16,409 nt of DNA from Terriglobales bacterium (GTDB taxonomy: Bacteria; Acidobacteriota; Terriglobia; Terriglobales; Acidobacteriaceae): positions 1-16,409 of the forward strand of contig JAATFE010000465.1 of NCBI GenBank assembly GCA_015655365.1, written 5' to 3'. How positions within the stretch are numbered: the stretch's first letter is position 1; each line of letters starts with the position of its first letter. Under the pieces are notes generated by a model. It was not told the origin of the DNA, ran no database searches, and saw only the letters and a list, made by a program, of their open reading frames with translations. Below are positions 8,033 through 15,706 of this stretch, one piece after another. Made by a program: the position numbers and the translations under genes.

Positions 8033-10543
8033 ATGAACACGCTGCTTCAGGATCTTCGTTACGCGCTTCGCCAGTTGCGCAAGTCGCCAGCCTTCACGCT
8101 CACCGTGATCGTCACGCTGGCGCTCGGCATCGGCGCCAATGCTGCGGTCTTTACGCTTTTCGACCAGGTGTTGTTGCGCATGTTGCCCGTCGAGCGGCCC
8201 AAGGAACTGGTGCGCTTTGTGTGGACAGGTACATTCTCCGGCACCGCAAGCAGCTTCGGCGGCGATACCTCGAACTATTTTTCCTATCCCATGTACAAAG
8301 ATCTGCGTGACCAGAACGCGGTCTTTGCGGAGATGCTTGCGGCCGACCGCACCAATGTCGGAATCTCATGGCGCAATCAGGCCGAAGATGAAGACGCCGA
8401 AGTTGTCTCAGGCAATTATTTCCAGATGCTTGGCCTCAAACCCGCGCTGGGCCGCTTGTTGACTCCGCAGGATGACACCGCCAAAGACGCCAATCCCGTT
8501 CTCATCCTCAGCTATGACTACTGGCGAACCCGCTTCGCCGCATCGCGCGATGTGGTGGGTCAGACGGTGCTCATCAACGGGCACGCTTTCACGGTCCTTG
8601 GTGTCGCACCGGAGAACTTCCACTCCGCCATCGGCGGTTACAAACCCGCCGTCTTCATGCCTCTCAGCATGGAGGCGGTCGCCATGCCGTGGAGGGTGCC
8701 CCTTGATGACTTGAACAACCATCGCTCACTCTGGGTCACACTCGTTGCGCGTCTCAAGCCGGGGGTGACGATGCAGCAGGCCCAGGCTGGCCTCGCGCCG
8801 CTCTGGCACACGTTGCGGGCACAGGAACTCACCCTTTACAAAGCGAGATCCGAACGATTCAAGAAAAACTTTCTCGACAATTCGCGCCTTAAGGTCCTGG
8901 ACGATTCCACGGGCTTTTCGCCCGACCGCATCGAGTTGAAAACTCCGCTCCTCATTCTTCTTAGCATGGCGAGTCTGCTTGTTGCGCTCTGTGCCATCAA
9001 CGTCGCCACGCTGCTTCTGTTGCGCGCGGCAGGCCGTGCGCGCGAAATGTCCATGCGCTACGCTCTCGGCGCAAAGCGCAGCCGCATCGTCTCGCAGTTG
9101 CTCGTCGAGGGAGGTCTGCTCGGCTTGGCTGGAGCCGTCGCGGGACTTGCTCTTGCACCTGTGGTATCCACGACGCTGGTGCGCCTCATGACCAACGCCG
9201 ATCCCGGCCAAGAGCCTTACTCCGGCTCCATTGACATGCGTGTTCTGCTCTTCACGCTGGGTCTGTCGCTGGTGGTGAGTCTCCTCTTCAGCATCGCCCC
9301 GGTCTTTCACTTCATGCGGCCCGATCTGGCGCAGGCGCTCCGTCAGAACTCTGGAACAGCATCGAGAAGCTCGCAGCGCTTCCGCAAACTGGCTGTCGGC
9401 GCGCAGATTGCCCTCAGCGTCCTGCTGCTGGGCGGGGCCGGCCTGTTCGTGCGCACGCTCGACAATCTGCGCCATCAATCTGTCGGCTTCGACACGGGCC
9501 ATCTGGCCACTTTCTCCCTCGACCCCGCCAACTCCGGATACGGGGAAGACCGCTCCGCGCAGATTCTCTCCAACGCTCTCGACGCGGTGCGCAACATTCC
9601 CGGTGTGACGCAAGTTGCTGCGACCACGGATCCGGAACTTGCCGGCGACACCAACAACTCCGGCTTTACGATTCAGGGCCACACGCGGGGAGAGGATGAA
9701 AACATCGACTTCGAATCTCCCTGGGTCACACCAGGATACTTTGCCACATTAAAGCAGCCCTTGCTGGTGGGTCGCGAATTTTCTTCGGCCGATGCACAGG
9801 CTGCGCCCAAGGTGGCCATCGTCAACCTGACATTCTCCAAGCGCTTCTACGGATCGCCGCAAAACGCTTTGGGCCGCATGGTCGGTGATGAAGATACACC
9901 CGACACGACCATCGTCGGGGTGGTCGGAGATACCAAACACGTAGACCTCCGCACGGCGCTCGGCCCCGCCGTCTACCGGCCTTACCTCCAGCAGAAGCAT
10001 CCGGGAGGAGTGCAGGTCTACGCGCGGGCTGCGCAGTCCCCCGAAACCGTAGAAACGGCGATCCGCCAGACCATTCATCAGCTCGATCCCACGCTGGTGG
10101 TCGATGGCCTGCGCACCATGGAGGCGCAGGTGGACCGCAGCGCCGCGGACGAGCGCGCGCTGGCCATCCTCGCCATCGGCTTCTCCATGCTGGCCATGCT
10201 GCTTGCCGCTGTAGGTCTCTATGGCGTGCTGGCCTACTCCACCGAACAGCGCACCCGCGAAATCGGCGTGCGTCTGGCCTTGGGATCGCAGCGCAGCAGC
10301 GTGGTGTTCCTCGTGGTGCGCGAGATGGCGATCATCGCCGGGATTGCCACGGCGATTGCGCTTCCCGCTGTGGTTGCGCTGGCCCGCCTTTTCCGCAGCC
10401 AACTCTACGGCGTCACCACTTTCGACCCACTCACCTTGACGGTTGCGGCCCTGTTGACCGCGGTGATGGTAGCTTTGGCCGCGGCCTTGCCAGCCCGCCG
10501 CGCTGCCACCGTCGAGCCCATGCAGGCGTTGAGAATTGAGTAA
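8033..10543 (+). CDS. ADOP-4: duplicated MacB/FtsX-type ABC transporter permease (ADOP family)
   Basis: This 836-residue fourth paralogue follows ADOP-3 by 20 bp, the shortest gap between permeases, with AGGAGA just before the ATG. TM segments are at about 21-45, 304-330, 357-384, 403-424, 451-473, 708-735, 762-787 and 797-819. The first periplasmic domain (46-303) is long and includes a lysine/arginine-rich stretch (YKARSERFKKNF, 269-280) that the paralogues do not share. Coupling motifs are REMSMRYALGA (337-347) and REIGVRLALGS (742-752). The second half is close to the textbook form of the family, with GFDTGHLATFSLDPANSGYG leading into the second periplasmic domain and the DPLTLTVAALL-type last TM. 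The tail PARRAATVEPMQALRIE is slightly diverged from ADOP-1 to ADOP-3. The first 71 nt differ from those of ADOP-3 at only 5 sites by hand alignment. Confidence 0.93.
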   Translation: MNTLLQDLRYALRQLRKSPAFTLTVIVTLALGIGANAAVFTLFDQVLLRMLPVERPKELVRFVWTGTFSGTASSFGGDTSNYFSYPMYKDLRDQNAVFAEMLAADRTNVGISWRNQAEDEDAEVVSGNYFQMLGLKPALGRLLTPQDDTAKDANPVLILSYDYWRTRFAASRDVVGQTVLINGHAFTVLGVAPENFHSAIGGYKPAVFMPLSMEAVAMPWRVPLDDLNNHRSLWVTLVARLKPGVTMQQAQAGLAPLWHTLRAQELTLYKARSERFKKNFLDNSRLKVLDDSTGFSPDRIELKTPLLILLSMASLLVALCAINVATLLLLRAAGRAREMSMRYALGAKRSRIVSQLLVEGGLLGLAGAVAGLALAPVVSTTLVRLMTNADPGQEPYSGSIDMRVLLFTLGLSLVVSLLFSIAPVFHFMRPDLAQALRQNSGTASRSSQRFRKLAVGAQIALSVLLLGGAGLFVRTLDNLRHQSVGFDTGHLATFSLDPANSGYGEDRSAQILSNALDAVRNIPGVTQVAATTDPELAGDTNNSGFTIQGHTRGEDENIDFESPWVTPGYFATLKQPLLVGREFSSADAQAAPKVAIVNLTFSKRFYGSPQNALGRMVGDEDTPDTTIVGVVGDTKHVDLRTALGPAVYRPYLQQKHPGGVQVYARAAQSPETVETAIRQTIHQLDPTLVVDGLRTMEAQVDRSAADERALAILAIGFSMLAMLLAAVGLYGVLAYSTEQRTREIGVRLALGSQRSSVVFLVVREMAIIAGIATAIALPAVVALARLFRSQLYGVTTFDPLTLTVAALLTAVMVALAAALPARRAATVEPMQALRIE

Positions 10544-10582
10544 CAACGCGCACTAGAGAGTTTCAAAGAAAGGACAGATGTT

Positions 10583-13054
10583 ATGCAATCGATTCTTCAA
10601 GACCTGCGTTACGCGCTGCGGCAGTTGCGCCACTCTCCGGGATTCACCGTCACCGCCGTGGTCGTGCTGGCGCTTGGACTAGGTGCAAACATTGCTGTCT
10701 TCACAGTTTTGAATGGAATCCTGCTGCGTCCGCTGCCCTATGCGCAGCCGGACCGCGTTGTGTCGATCGAACTCCCCAGTCCCATGCCCTACTACTACGA
10801 GATAAGCTACGCCAACATGCTCCAGTTGCGTGACGCGGTGGGTGCTAAGTTGCAGATAGGGGCAGCCTTTGGCAGTTCCAGCGCCAGCATCGTTGGTCCT
10901 GGTGGACGAGTGCAGGTGGAGCGCACGGAGACGGATGCGGCGATGCTCACGGTGCTGGGCGTCAATCCCATTCTGGGCCGCGCCTTCCACTCCGATGAGA
11001 ACGAACCGGGACGCAATCGCGTGGTGCTTATCGGTGAGGATGTGTGGCGCAAGCTATACGATGCCGATCCGCGGATTGTCGGCAAGACTCTCACCATCCG
11101 CAACCAACCCTACACCATCCTCGGCGTCATGCCTCGTAGCTTCTCCTTTCCCTTCGGCGATCCCATGCAGATATGGTCTCCTGCTGCGCTGACTGCGGCT
11201 AGCCGCTCGGCGATGAGCGGCGAGGCCGTCACCTCAGGCATGCTCTACGCGCGCCTGCCGAGTGGCATGACGCGCACGCAATTGGCTGACATTCTGAGCC
11301 GTGCGCAAGCCGGTATTGCCCAAAAGGCTCCGGCCGAAGATTTGCCCACACGCGTCAAGGTCACCGGATACCAGGACTCGCTGAACCATGAGGCTCGCAA
11401 GCCGCTCATGCTGCTCTATGCGGTAGTCCTTGGCATCTGGATGCTGGCCTGCCTCAACGTCACAAGCCTCATGTTGGCCCGTGCGGTTTCGCGCGGCCGG
11501 GAGCAGGCCGTGCGCGCCGCCCTGGGCGCAAGCAGAGGCCGCTTGCTGCAACAGTCCATTGTCGAGAGCCTCCTGCTCAGCGGCATCGGCGCGTCTTTTG
11601 GATTGTTGCTCGGGCAAACTGCGATCAAATTGCTGGGTCGGCCAATTCACCGCATGCTTCCGCTCAGCAGCGCCATTCATGTGGACTGGCGCGTAGTTGC
11701 GTGTCTGGTTGCATTTACGCTTCTCACTGCGGCCGTGACCGGCGTCTTTCCTGCATTACGCGCCATGCGCCGCGACATGAGGGGCAGTCTGAACGGCGTG
11801 ACCACTACTGCTTCGGCCAGCCAGAATCGCACCCGTGAGGTGCTGGTTGTGGCGCAACTCGCGCTCACGCTCGTCTTCCTCGTGGGTGCCGGACTGTTCC
11901 TTCGCACCATCCACGCGCTGCGCTCGGTGCCGCTCGGCTTTACCCAGCAGAACGTGCTCACTGGTGGCATCATCCTCAACGGAGGGTCGCACGAACTCAA
12001 GGAACGGGCGGGCAATGTGGCGGATGTCAACATTGTGCGCACGTCTTATCTGCCGCTTCTCGAACGCCTGCGTTCTATTCCCGGCGTGAAGGTGGCAGCG
12101 CTCAGCTCGGTGCTTCCCATGCGCGCGGAGTTCGCGGTGAAAATTGCGGGTACGCTCGATCACAAGGATGCTCCCCGCGCGCAGCGCCCGATGGCCGACG
12201 GCCGGCTGGCCTCTGCTGGCCTTGTCGAGGCCATGGGAATTCCCATGCTGCGCGGACGGTTCTTTACCGAAGACGACTCCTCCACTGCCCTGCCTGTCGT
12301 CGTTGTCAATCAGGCCTTCGTCAACAAATACATGCCCGGTCAAGACCCAATCGGTCACACCTATTCGATGGGCAAGGGACGATTTGCCGAGTCGCGCATT
12401 GTTGGTGTCATTGGCGACGTCAAGCAGGCAAAGGTCACCGACGCCACAGTGCCGGAAGTCTACTTTTGCCTGGCGCAGATCGACCCTGGATCTCCGCTCT
12501 ACGGTATCGCCATCGCCTTTATTCAAGTGGCCATTCGCGGTGCGGTTCCCGCAGATACACTGCGCGCCCAGTTCGACAAGGCGCTGCACGAAGTCGCTCC
12601 CGACGCCACCACCACCGGCGTTAAGACCATCCACGAAGCGGTCGAAGACTCCTTCGGCAGTCAGACTTTGATTGCGCATCTGCTGGAAAGTTTTGCCCTG
12701 CTTGCGCTGCTTATCGCGTCGGTTGGCCTCTACGGCCTGCTCTCCTTTACTGTGGCTCAGCGCACGCGCGAAATCGGCGTCCGGCTGGCGTTGGGCGCGC
12801 CCCAGAGCGGCATTCTTGCGCTCATCCTGCGCCGCGCGTTGCTGCTGACCGCCATCGGCTTGAGCATGGGCGCGGTGCTGGCATGGTTTGCGGCCAAGCT
12901 GGCCAGCGGCTACATCTTCGGAGTGCAGGCGCACGATGGCCTCACCTTTGCCGCGGTCGTTCTGGTGCTTGCGGTGGCTTCCTTTGTCGCGGCCTGGCTG
13001 CCTGCGCGCCGTGCCTCGTCCGTCGACCCAATTCTTGCTTTGAGATCGGAGTAA
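10583..13054 (+). CDS. ADOP-5: duplicated MacB/FtsX-type ABC transporter permease, most diverged paralogue, next to the ATPase
   Basis: This 823-residue protein opens MQSILQDLRYALRQLRHSPG. A purine-rich AAGGA lies 8 nt before the ATG at 10583; an ATG at 10578 is out of frame. TM segments are at about 21-45, 275-299, 326-350, 369-391, 419-441, 697-723, 747-772 and 783-805. It has the shortest first periplasmic domain of the five (about 46-274) and one of the longest second domains (442-696). Coupling motifs are REQAVRAALGA (306-316) and REIGVRLALGA (729-739). The tail PARRASSVDPILALRSE is the most changed of the five, and the start MQSI also differs from the MNTL of ADOP-2 to ADOP-4. It ends only 4 bp before the ATPase and carries that gene's ribosome-binding site in its last codons, so the two are probably translationally coupled. 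It may be the original ATPase partner. Confidence 0.93.
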   Translation: MQSILQDLRYALRQLRHSPGFTVTAVVVLALGLGANIAVFTVLNGILLRPLPYAQPDRVVSIELPSPMPYYYEISYANMLQLRDAVGAKLQIGAAFGSSSASIVGPGGRVQVERTETDAAMLTVLGVNPILGRAFHSDENEPGRNRVVLIGEDVWRKLYDADPRIVGKTLTIRNQPYTILGVMPRSFSFPFGDPMQIWSPAALTAASRSAMSGEAVTSGMLYARLPSGMTRTQLADILSRAQAGIAQKAPAEDLPTRVKVTGYQDSLNHEARKPLMLLYAVVLGIWMLACLNVTSLMLARAVSRGREQAVRAALGASRGRLLQQSIVESLLLSGIGASFGLLLGQTAIKLLGRPIHRMLPLSSAIHVDWRVVACLVAFTLLTAAVTGVFPALRAMRRDMRGSLNGVTTTASASQNRTREVLVVAQLALTLVFLVGAGLFLRTIHALRSVPLGFTQQNVLTGGIILNGGSHELKERAGNVADVNIVRTSYLPLLERLRSIPGVKVAALSSVLPMRAEFAVKIAGTLDHKDAPRAQRPMADGRLASAGLVEAMGIPMLRGRFFTEDDSSTALPVVVVNQAFVNKYMPGQDPIGHTYSMGKGRFAESRIVGVIGDVKQAKVTDATVPEVYFCLAQIDPGSPLYGIAIAFIQVAIRGAVPADTLRAQFDKALHEVAPDATTTGVKTIHEAVEDSFGSQTLIAHLLESFALLALLIASVGLYGLLSFTVAQRTREIGVRLALGAPQSGILALILRRALLLTAIGLSMGAVLAWFAAKLASGYIFGVQAHDGLTFAAVVLVLAVASFVAAWLPARRASSVDPILALRSE

Positions 13055-13058
13055 CTCA

Positions 13059-13763
13059 ATGATCGAACTGAAAAATGTAGAACGCAGTTACAAGAACGGA
13101 CCCACTGAGACCTGGGTGCTGCGCCGCATCGGGCTCACCATCGAGGAAGGTGAATTCGTCACCGTGATGGGGCCGTCCGGGGCAGGGAAGTCGTCGCTGT
13201 TGAATGTGCTGGCCCTGCTCGACGACGGCTGGCTGGGCGAGTACTGGTTCGGCGAAACGCCGGCCCACAAGCTCAACCGCAAGCAGCGCGCCGATCTGGC
13301 CCGCGAGCGCATCGGCATGGTCTTCCAGAGCTATCACCTGCTTGACGACTTGACTGTGGCCGAAAACATCGACCTGCCCCTTTCCTACAAGAACCTCCCC
13401 GCCAAGGAGCGCCAGGGCATGGTGGCCGACATTCTCGATCGCTTCCAGATCGTGGCCAAAAAGGATCTTTATCCCTCGCAGCTTTCCGGCGGGCAGCAGC
13501 AGTTGGTGGGCATTGCGCGCGCCGTGGTGCACGCCCCGGCGCTGCTGTTGGCCGACGAGCCCACCGGCAACCTGCACTCCACGCAGGCCCGCGAAATCAT
13601 GGAAATGTTCTGCGAACTCAACCGCCAGGGCACGACCATCGTCCAGGTAACTCACTCGGAAGAGAACGCGCACTTCGGCAAGCGCATCCTCGAACTGCGC
13701 GATGGATGGCTCACGCGCGATGAAATCCTGCCGGCCAAGACCACGGAAGTTGGTGCCCAGTGA
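13059..13763 (+). CDS. ABC transporter ATP-binding protein, MacB/LolD type
   Basis: This 234-residue stand-alone nucleotide-binding domain is the normal length for the LolD/MacB class. Visible motifs in order are Walker A GPSGAGKS (38-45), Q-loop VFQ with Q90, ABC signature LSGGQQQ (142-148), Walker B LLLADE (162-167, catalytic E167) and switch histidine H198 in VTHS. The D-loop reads GNLHS, with H173 where most relatives have Asp. It should hydrolyse ATP on the cytoplasmic face and drive the adjacent permeases. It is the only ATPase in the window, against five permeases. GGAG at 13048-13051, inside the end of ADOP-5, stands 7 nt before its ATG, and its stop overlaps the next start by 4 bp (GTGA). 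This indicates strict co-translation with both neighbours. Family assignment is secure; which permeases it serves is inferred. Confidence 0.96.
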   Translation: MIELKNVERSYKNGPTETWVLRRIGLTIEEGEFVTVMGPSGAGKSSLLNVLALLDDGWLGEYWFGETPAHKLNRKQRADLARERIGMVFQSYHLLDDLTVAENIDLPLSYKNLPAKERQGMVADILDRFQIVAKKDLYPSQLSGGQQQLVGIARAVVHAPALLLADEPTGNLHSTQAREIMEMFCELNRQGTTIVQVTHSEENAHFGKRILELRDGWLTRDEILPAKTTEVGAQ

Positions 13764-15706
13764 AGCGCATTCAAGCGATCGTCGCAATTTTTCTACTGCA
13801 AGTGAATATGGCCCTGGCCATGGACCCCGCGGCCTCATCGGCTCCTGCCGTTTCGGTTCAGACGCAGCCTGCCGCTCCCGAGCCTGCTGCGCAAAGCAAC
13901 GTTCCTTTTCAACAGTTGCTGCGTCCTTCGCGCAATCCCATCAATGCGTATCGCGGCCTGATCGTACCGCCGCCCAGCATGGCTAACTCCACGCGGCTCA
14001 GTTCGCTGGTGCGCGACGGCAAAATCTATCTCTCGCTGCGCGACGCCATCGACCTGGCGCTTGAGAACAATCTCGACATGGTGATTGCGCGTTACAACCT
14101 GCCCATTGCGCAAACCGACATTCAGCGCACCCAGGCCGGCGGCCAGGTGCGCGGCGTGAATACCGGCGTCGTCTCTGGCACGCCCGGTGGCGGTGGCGGC
14201 GGCATCGGGGTCAGCGGAAGCGGCGCCGGAGCCGGCGGCACTTCCAGCGGCGCGGGTGGTGCGGGCGCTGGCGCCTCGGGCATCGTCTCCTCTACGCTGG
14301 GTACCGGAACCTCGGTCTCCAGCTACGATCCCAACCTCTTCGTCTCGGCTAACATCGACCACACCTCGGAGCAGTTGACCAACTTCCAGGTGGAGGGCGT
14401 TTCCATCTACAAAGTGAATTTGGGACAGGCCAATGTCGCTTACACCCAAGCCTTCCCCACCGGCAGCAGCCTGGAGGTGGACTGGAACAACAGCCGCCAG
14501 ACTTCCAATGGCGTTTACGACTACTTCAGCCCGCAGCTTTATACCAAGGCGCGGGTGCTGGTGGAGCAGCAGTTGCTGGCCGGCTTCGGCCTCGGCCCCA
14601 ACCTGCGCTTTTTGCGCATTGCCCGCACCAACCAGAAAATCTCCGATATTGCCTTTCGCGCCCAGGTCATCGCTACGGTCACCCAGATCTGCGATATCTA
14701 TTGGGATTTGGTAAGCGCCTACGACAACGAGCAGGTTGGCGAGCGCTCCGTGGCCTTTGCCACCGAAACTCTTTCGACCAGCCGCAAGCAGTTGGAGTTG
14801 CAGGCGATTCCCGAAATGGACGTGCTCAAAGCGGAGGGCGAACTGGCCATCCGTCAGCAGGACCTGACCGTGGCCCGCACCAATCTTGAGTTGCAGGAAC
14901 TGTTGATGAAGAACGCCATCACTCGCACCCTCGACGATCCCATCCTCGAAGAGATGCCGGTCGTGCCGGTGGACCACATCGGCAACCAGCTTCAGGCCAC
15001 ATCCGAGCCAGTGCAGGATATGATTGCTGCGGCGCTCAAAAACCGTACCGAACTGCAGGAGTCGAGCCTGGACTTGCAAAACCGCGAACTCAGCCGCAAG
15101 ACCGCGCGCAATGCGCTGCTGCCCTCGCTTACCGCCTATGGTTTCTACGCGGGTACGGGAACCGCCGGCCAGTTGAATTCCAAATACAGCGACCCTCCTC
15201 CTACCACCTTGCCCAAGGACTACGGTGGCGCGTTGCAAAGCGCTTTCGACAACAACTCGCCCGAATACCAGGTGGGCTTCCAGTTGAACATTCCCTTGCG
15301 CAACCGCATTGCCAAGGCCGATCAATACCGCACCGAGCTCGAATACCGCCAGTCGCAGGTATATCTTGAGGAGTTGAAGAAACGCATTCGCATCGAGGTG
15401 CGCAACGCGCGTTATGCTTTGGAGCAAGGCGCCAGCCGGGTGAATGCGGCCCGTCAGGCGCGCGATCTGGGTCAGAAAACGCTGGACATCATGCAGAACG
15501 AGCAAAAACTTGGCGCGGGATCGAACCAGCAAACCCTCTCCGCCGAGCACGACCTGGCCCTGGCCGAGTCGGCCTTGGTGACGGCGGAAACCGCCTACGA
15601 GAAGGCGCGCATCGAGGTGCGCCGTGCCACCGGGGCAATTCTCGAAGAGTACGGCATCTCGATCGCCGCCGCCAAAACCGGCGCCGTGGAGGAGAACCAT
15701 CAATAA
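13760..15706 (+). CDS. TolC-family outer-membrane efflux protein with a Gly-rich insertion
   Basis: This 648-residue protein starts at a GTG overlapping the ATPase stop. A signal peptide is clear: KR, then a hydrophobic core, ending ALA at 18-20 with probable cleavage before MDP. A Pro/Ala-rich stretch (22-60) leads to the first outer-membrane-factor repeat, beginning [23 protein letters not shown] (91-113), followed by long helices around 290-390. A second repeat starts near 415 ([23 protein letters not shown]) and ends with the helical stretch 525-630. This two-repeat plan is that of TolC-like ducts that form trimers across the outer membrane and periplasm. Residues 138-174 are a Gly/Ser/Ala low-complexity insertion, and the chain is longer than classic TolC (about 470-490 mature residues). 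Its place after the ATPase suggests it provides the exit duct for the ADOP pumps. No adaptor gene is seen in the window. Confidence 0.92.
   Translation: MKRIQAIVAIFLLQVNMALAMDPAASSAPAVSVQTQPAAPEPAAQSNVPFQQLLRPSRNPINAYRGLIVPPPSMANSTRLSSLVRDGKIYLSLRDAIDLALENNLDMVIARYNLPIAQTDIQRTQAGGQVRGVNTGVVSGTPGGGGGGIGVSGSGAGAGGTSSGAGGAGAGASGIVSSTLGTGTSVSSYDPNLFVSANIDHTSEQLTNFQVEGVSIYKVNLGQANVAYTQAFPTGSSLEVDWNNSRQTSNGVYDYFSPQLYTKARVLVEQQLLAGFGLGPNLRFLRIARTNQKISDIAFRAQVIATVTQICDIYWDLVSAYDNEQVGERSVAFATETLSTSRKQLELQAIPEMDVLKAEGELAIRQQDLTVARTNLELQELLMKNAITRTLDDPILEEMPVVPVDHIGNQLQATSEPVQDMIAAALKNRTELQESSLDLQNRELSRKTARNALLPSLTAYGFYAGTGTAGQLNSKYSDPPPTTLPKDYGGALQSAFDNNSPEYQVGFQLNIPLRNRIAKADQYRTELEYRQSQVYLEELKKRIRIEVRNARYALEQGASRVNAARQARDLGQKTLDIMQNEQKLGAGSNQQTLSAEHDLALAESALVTAETAYEKARIEVRRATGAILEEYGISIAAAKTGAVEENHQ
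15688..15694 (+). promoter_or_regulatory. Ribosome-binding site for the response regulator, pointing to an ATC start
   Basis: GGAGGAG in the last codons of the TolC-like gene is followed 4 nt later by ATC AAT AAG AAA (15699-15710), in frame with the response-regulator receiver domain. Measured from the GGAGG core the spacing is 6 nt, which is ideal. No ATG, GTG or TTG lies in frame between this site and the conserved DD pair of the receiver. Confidence 0.55.

Noticed and set aside
482..13054. Five permeases as a recent assembly or sequencing duplication
   Set aside because: Their bodies differ strongly in sequence and length (852, 817, 816, 836 and 823 residues); only the ends are alike, so they are true paralogues.
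13835..15703. 622-codon open frame on the minus strand opposite the TolC-like gene
   Set aside because: It lies wholly within a clear TolC-family gene; its product has no recognisable fold pattern and is biased in a way expected from antisense reading of GC-rich codons. Length alone is not evidence here.
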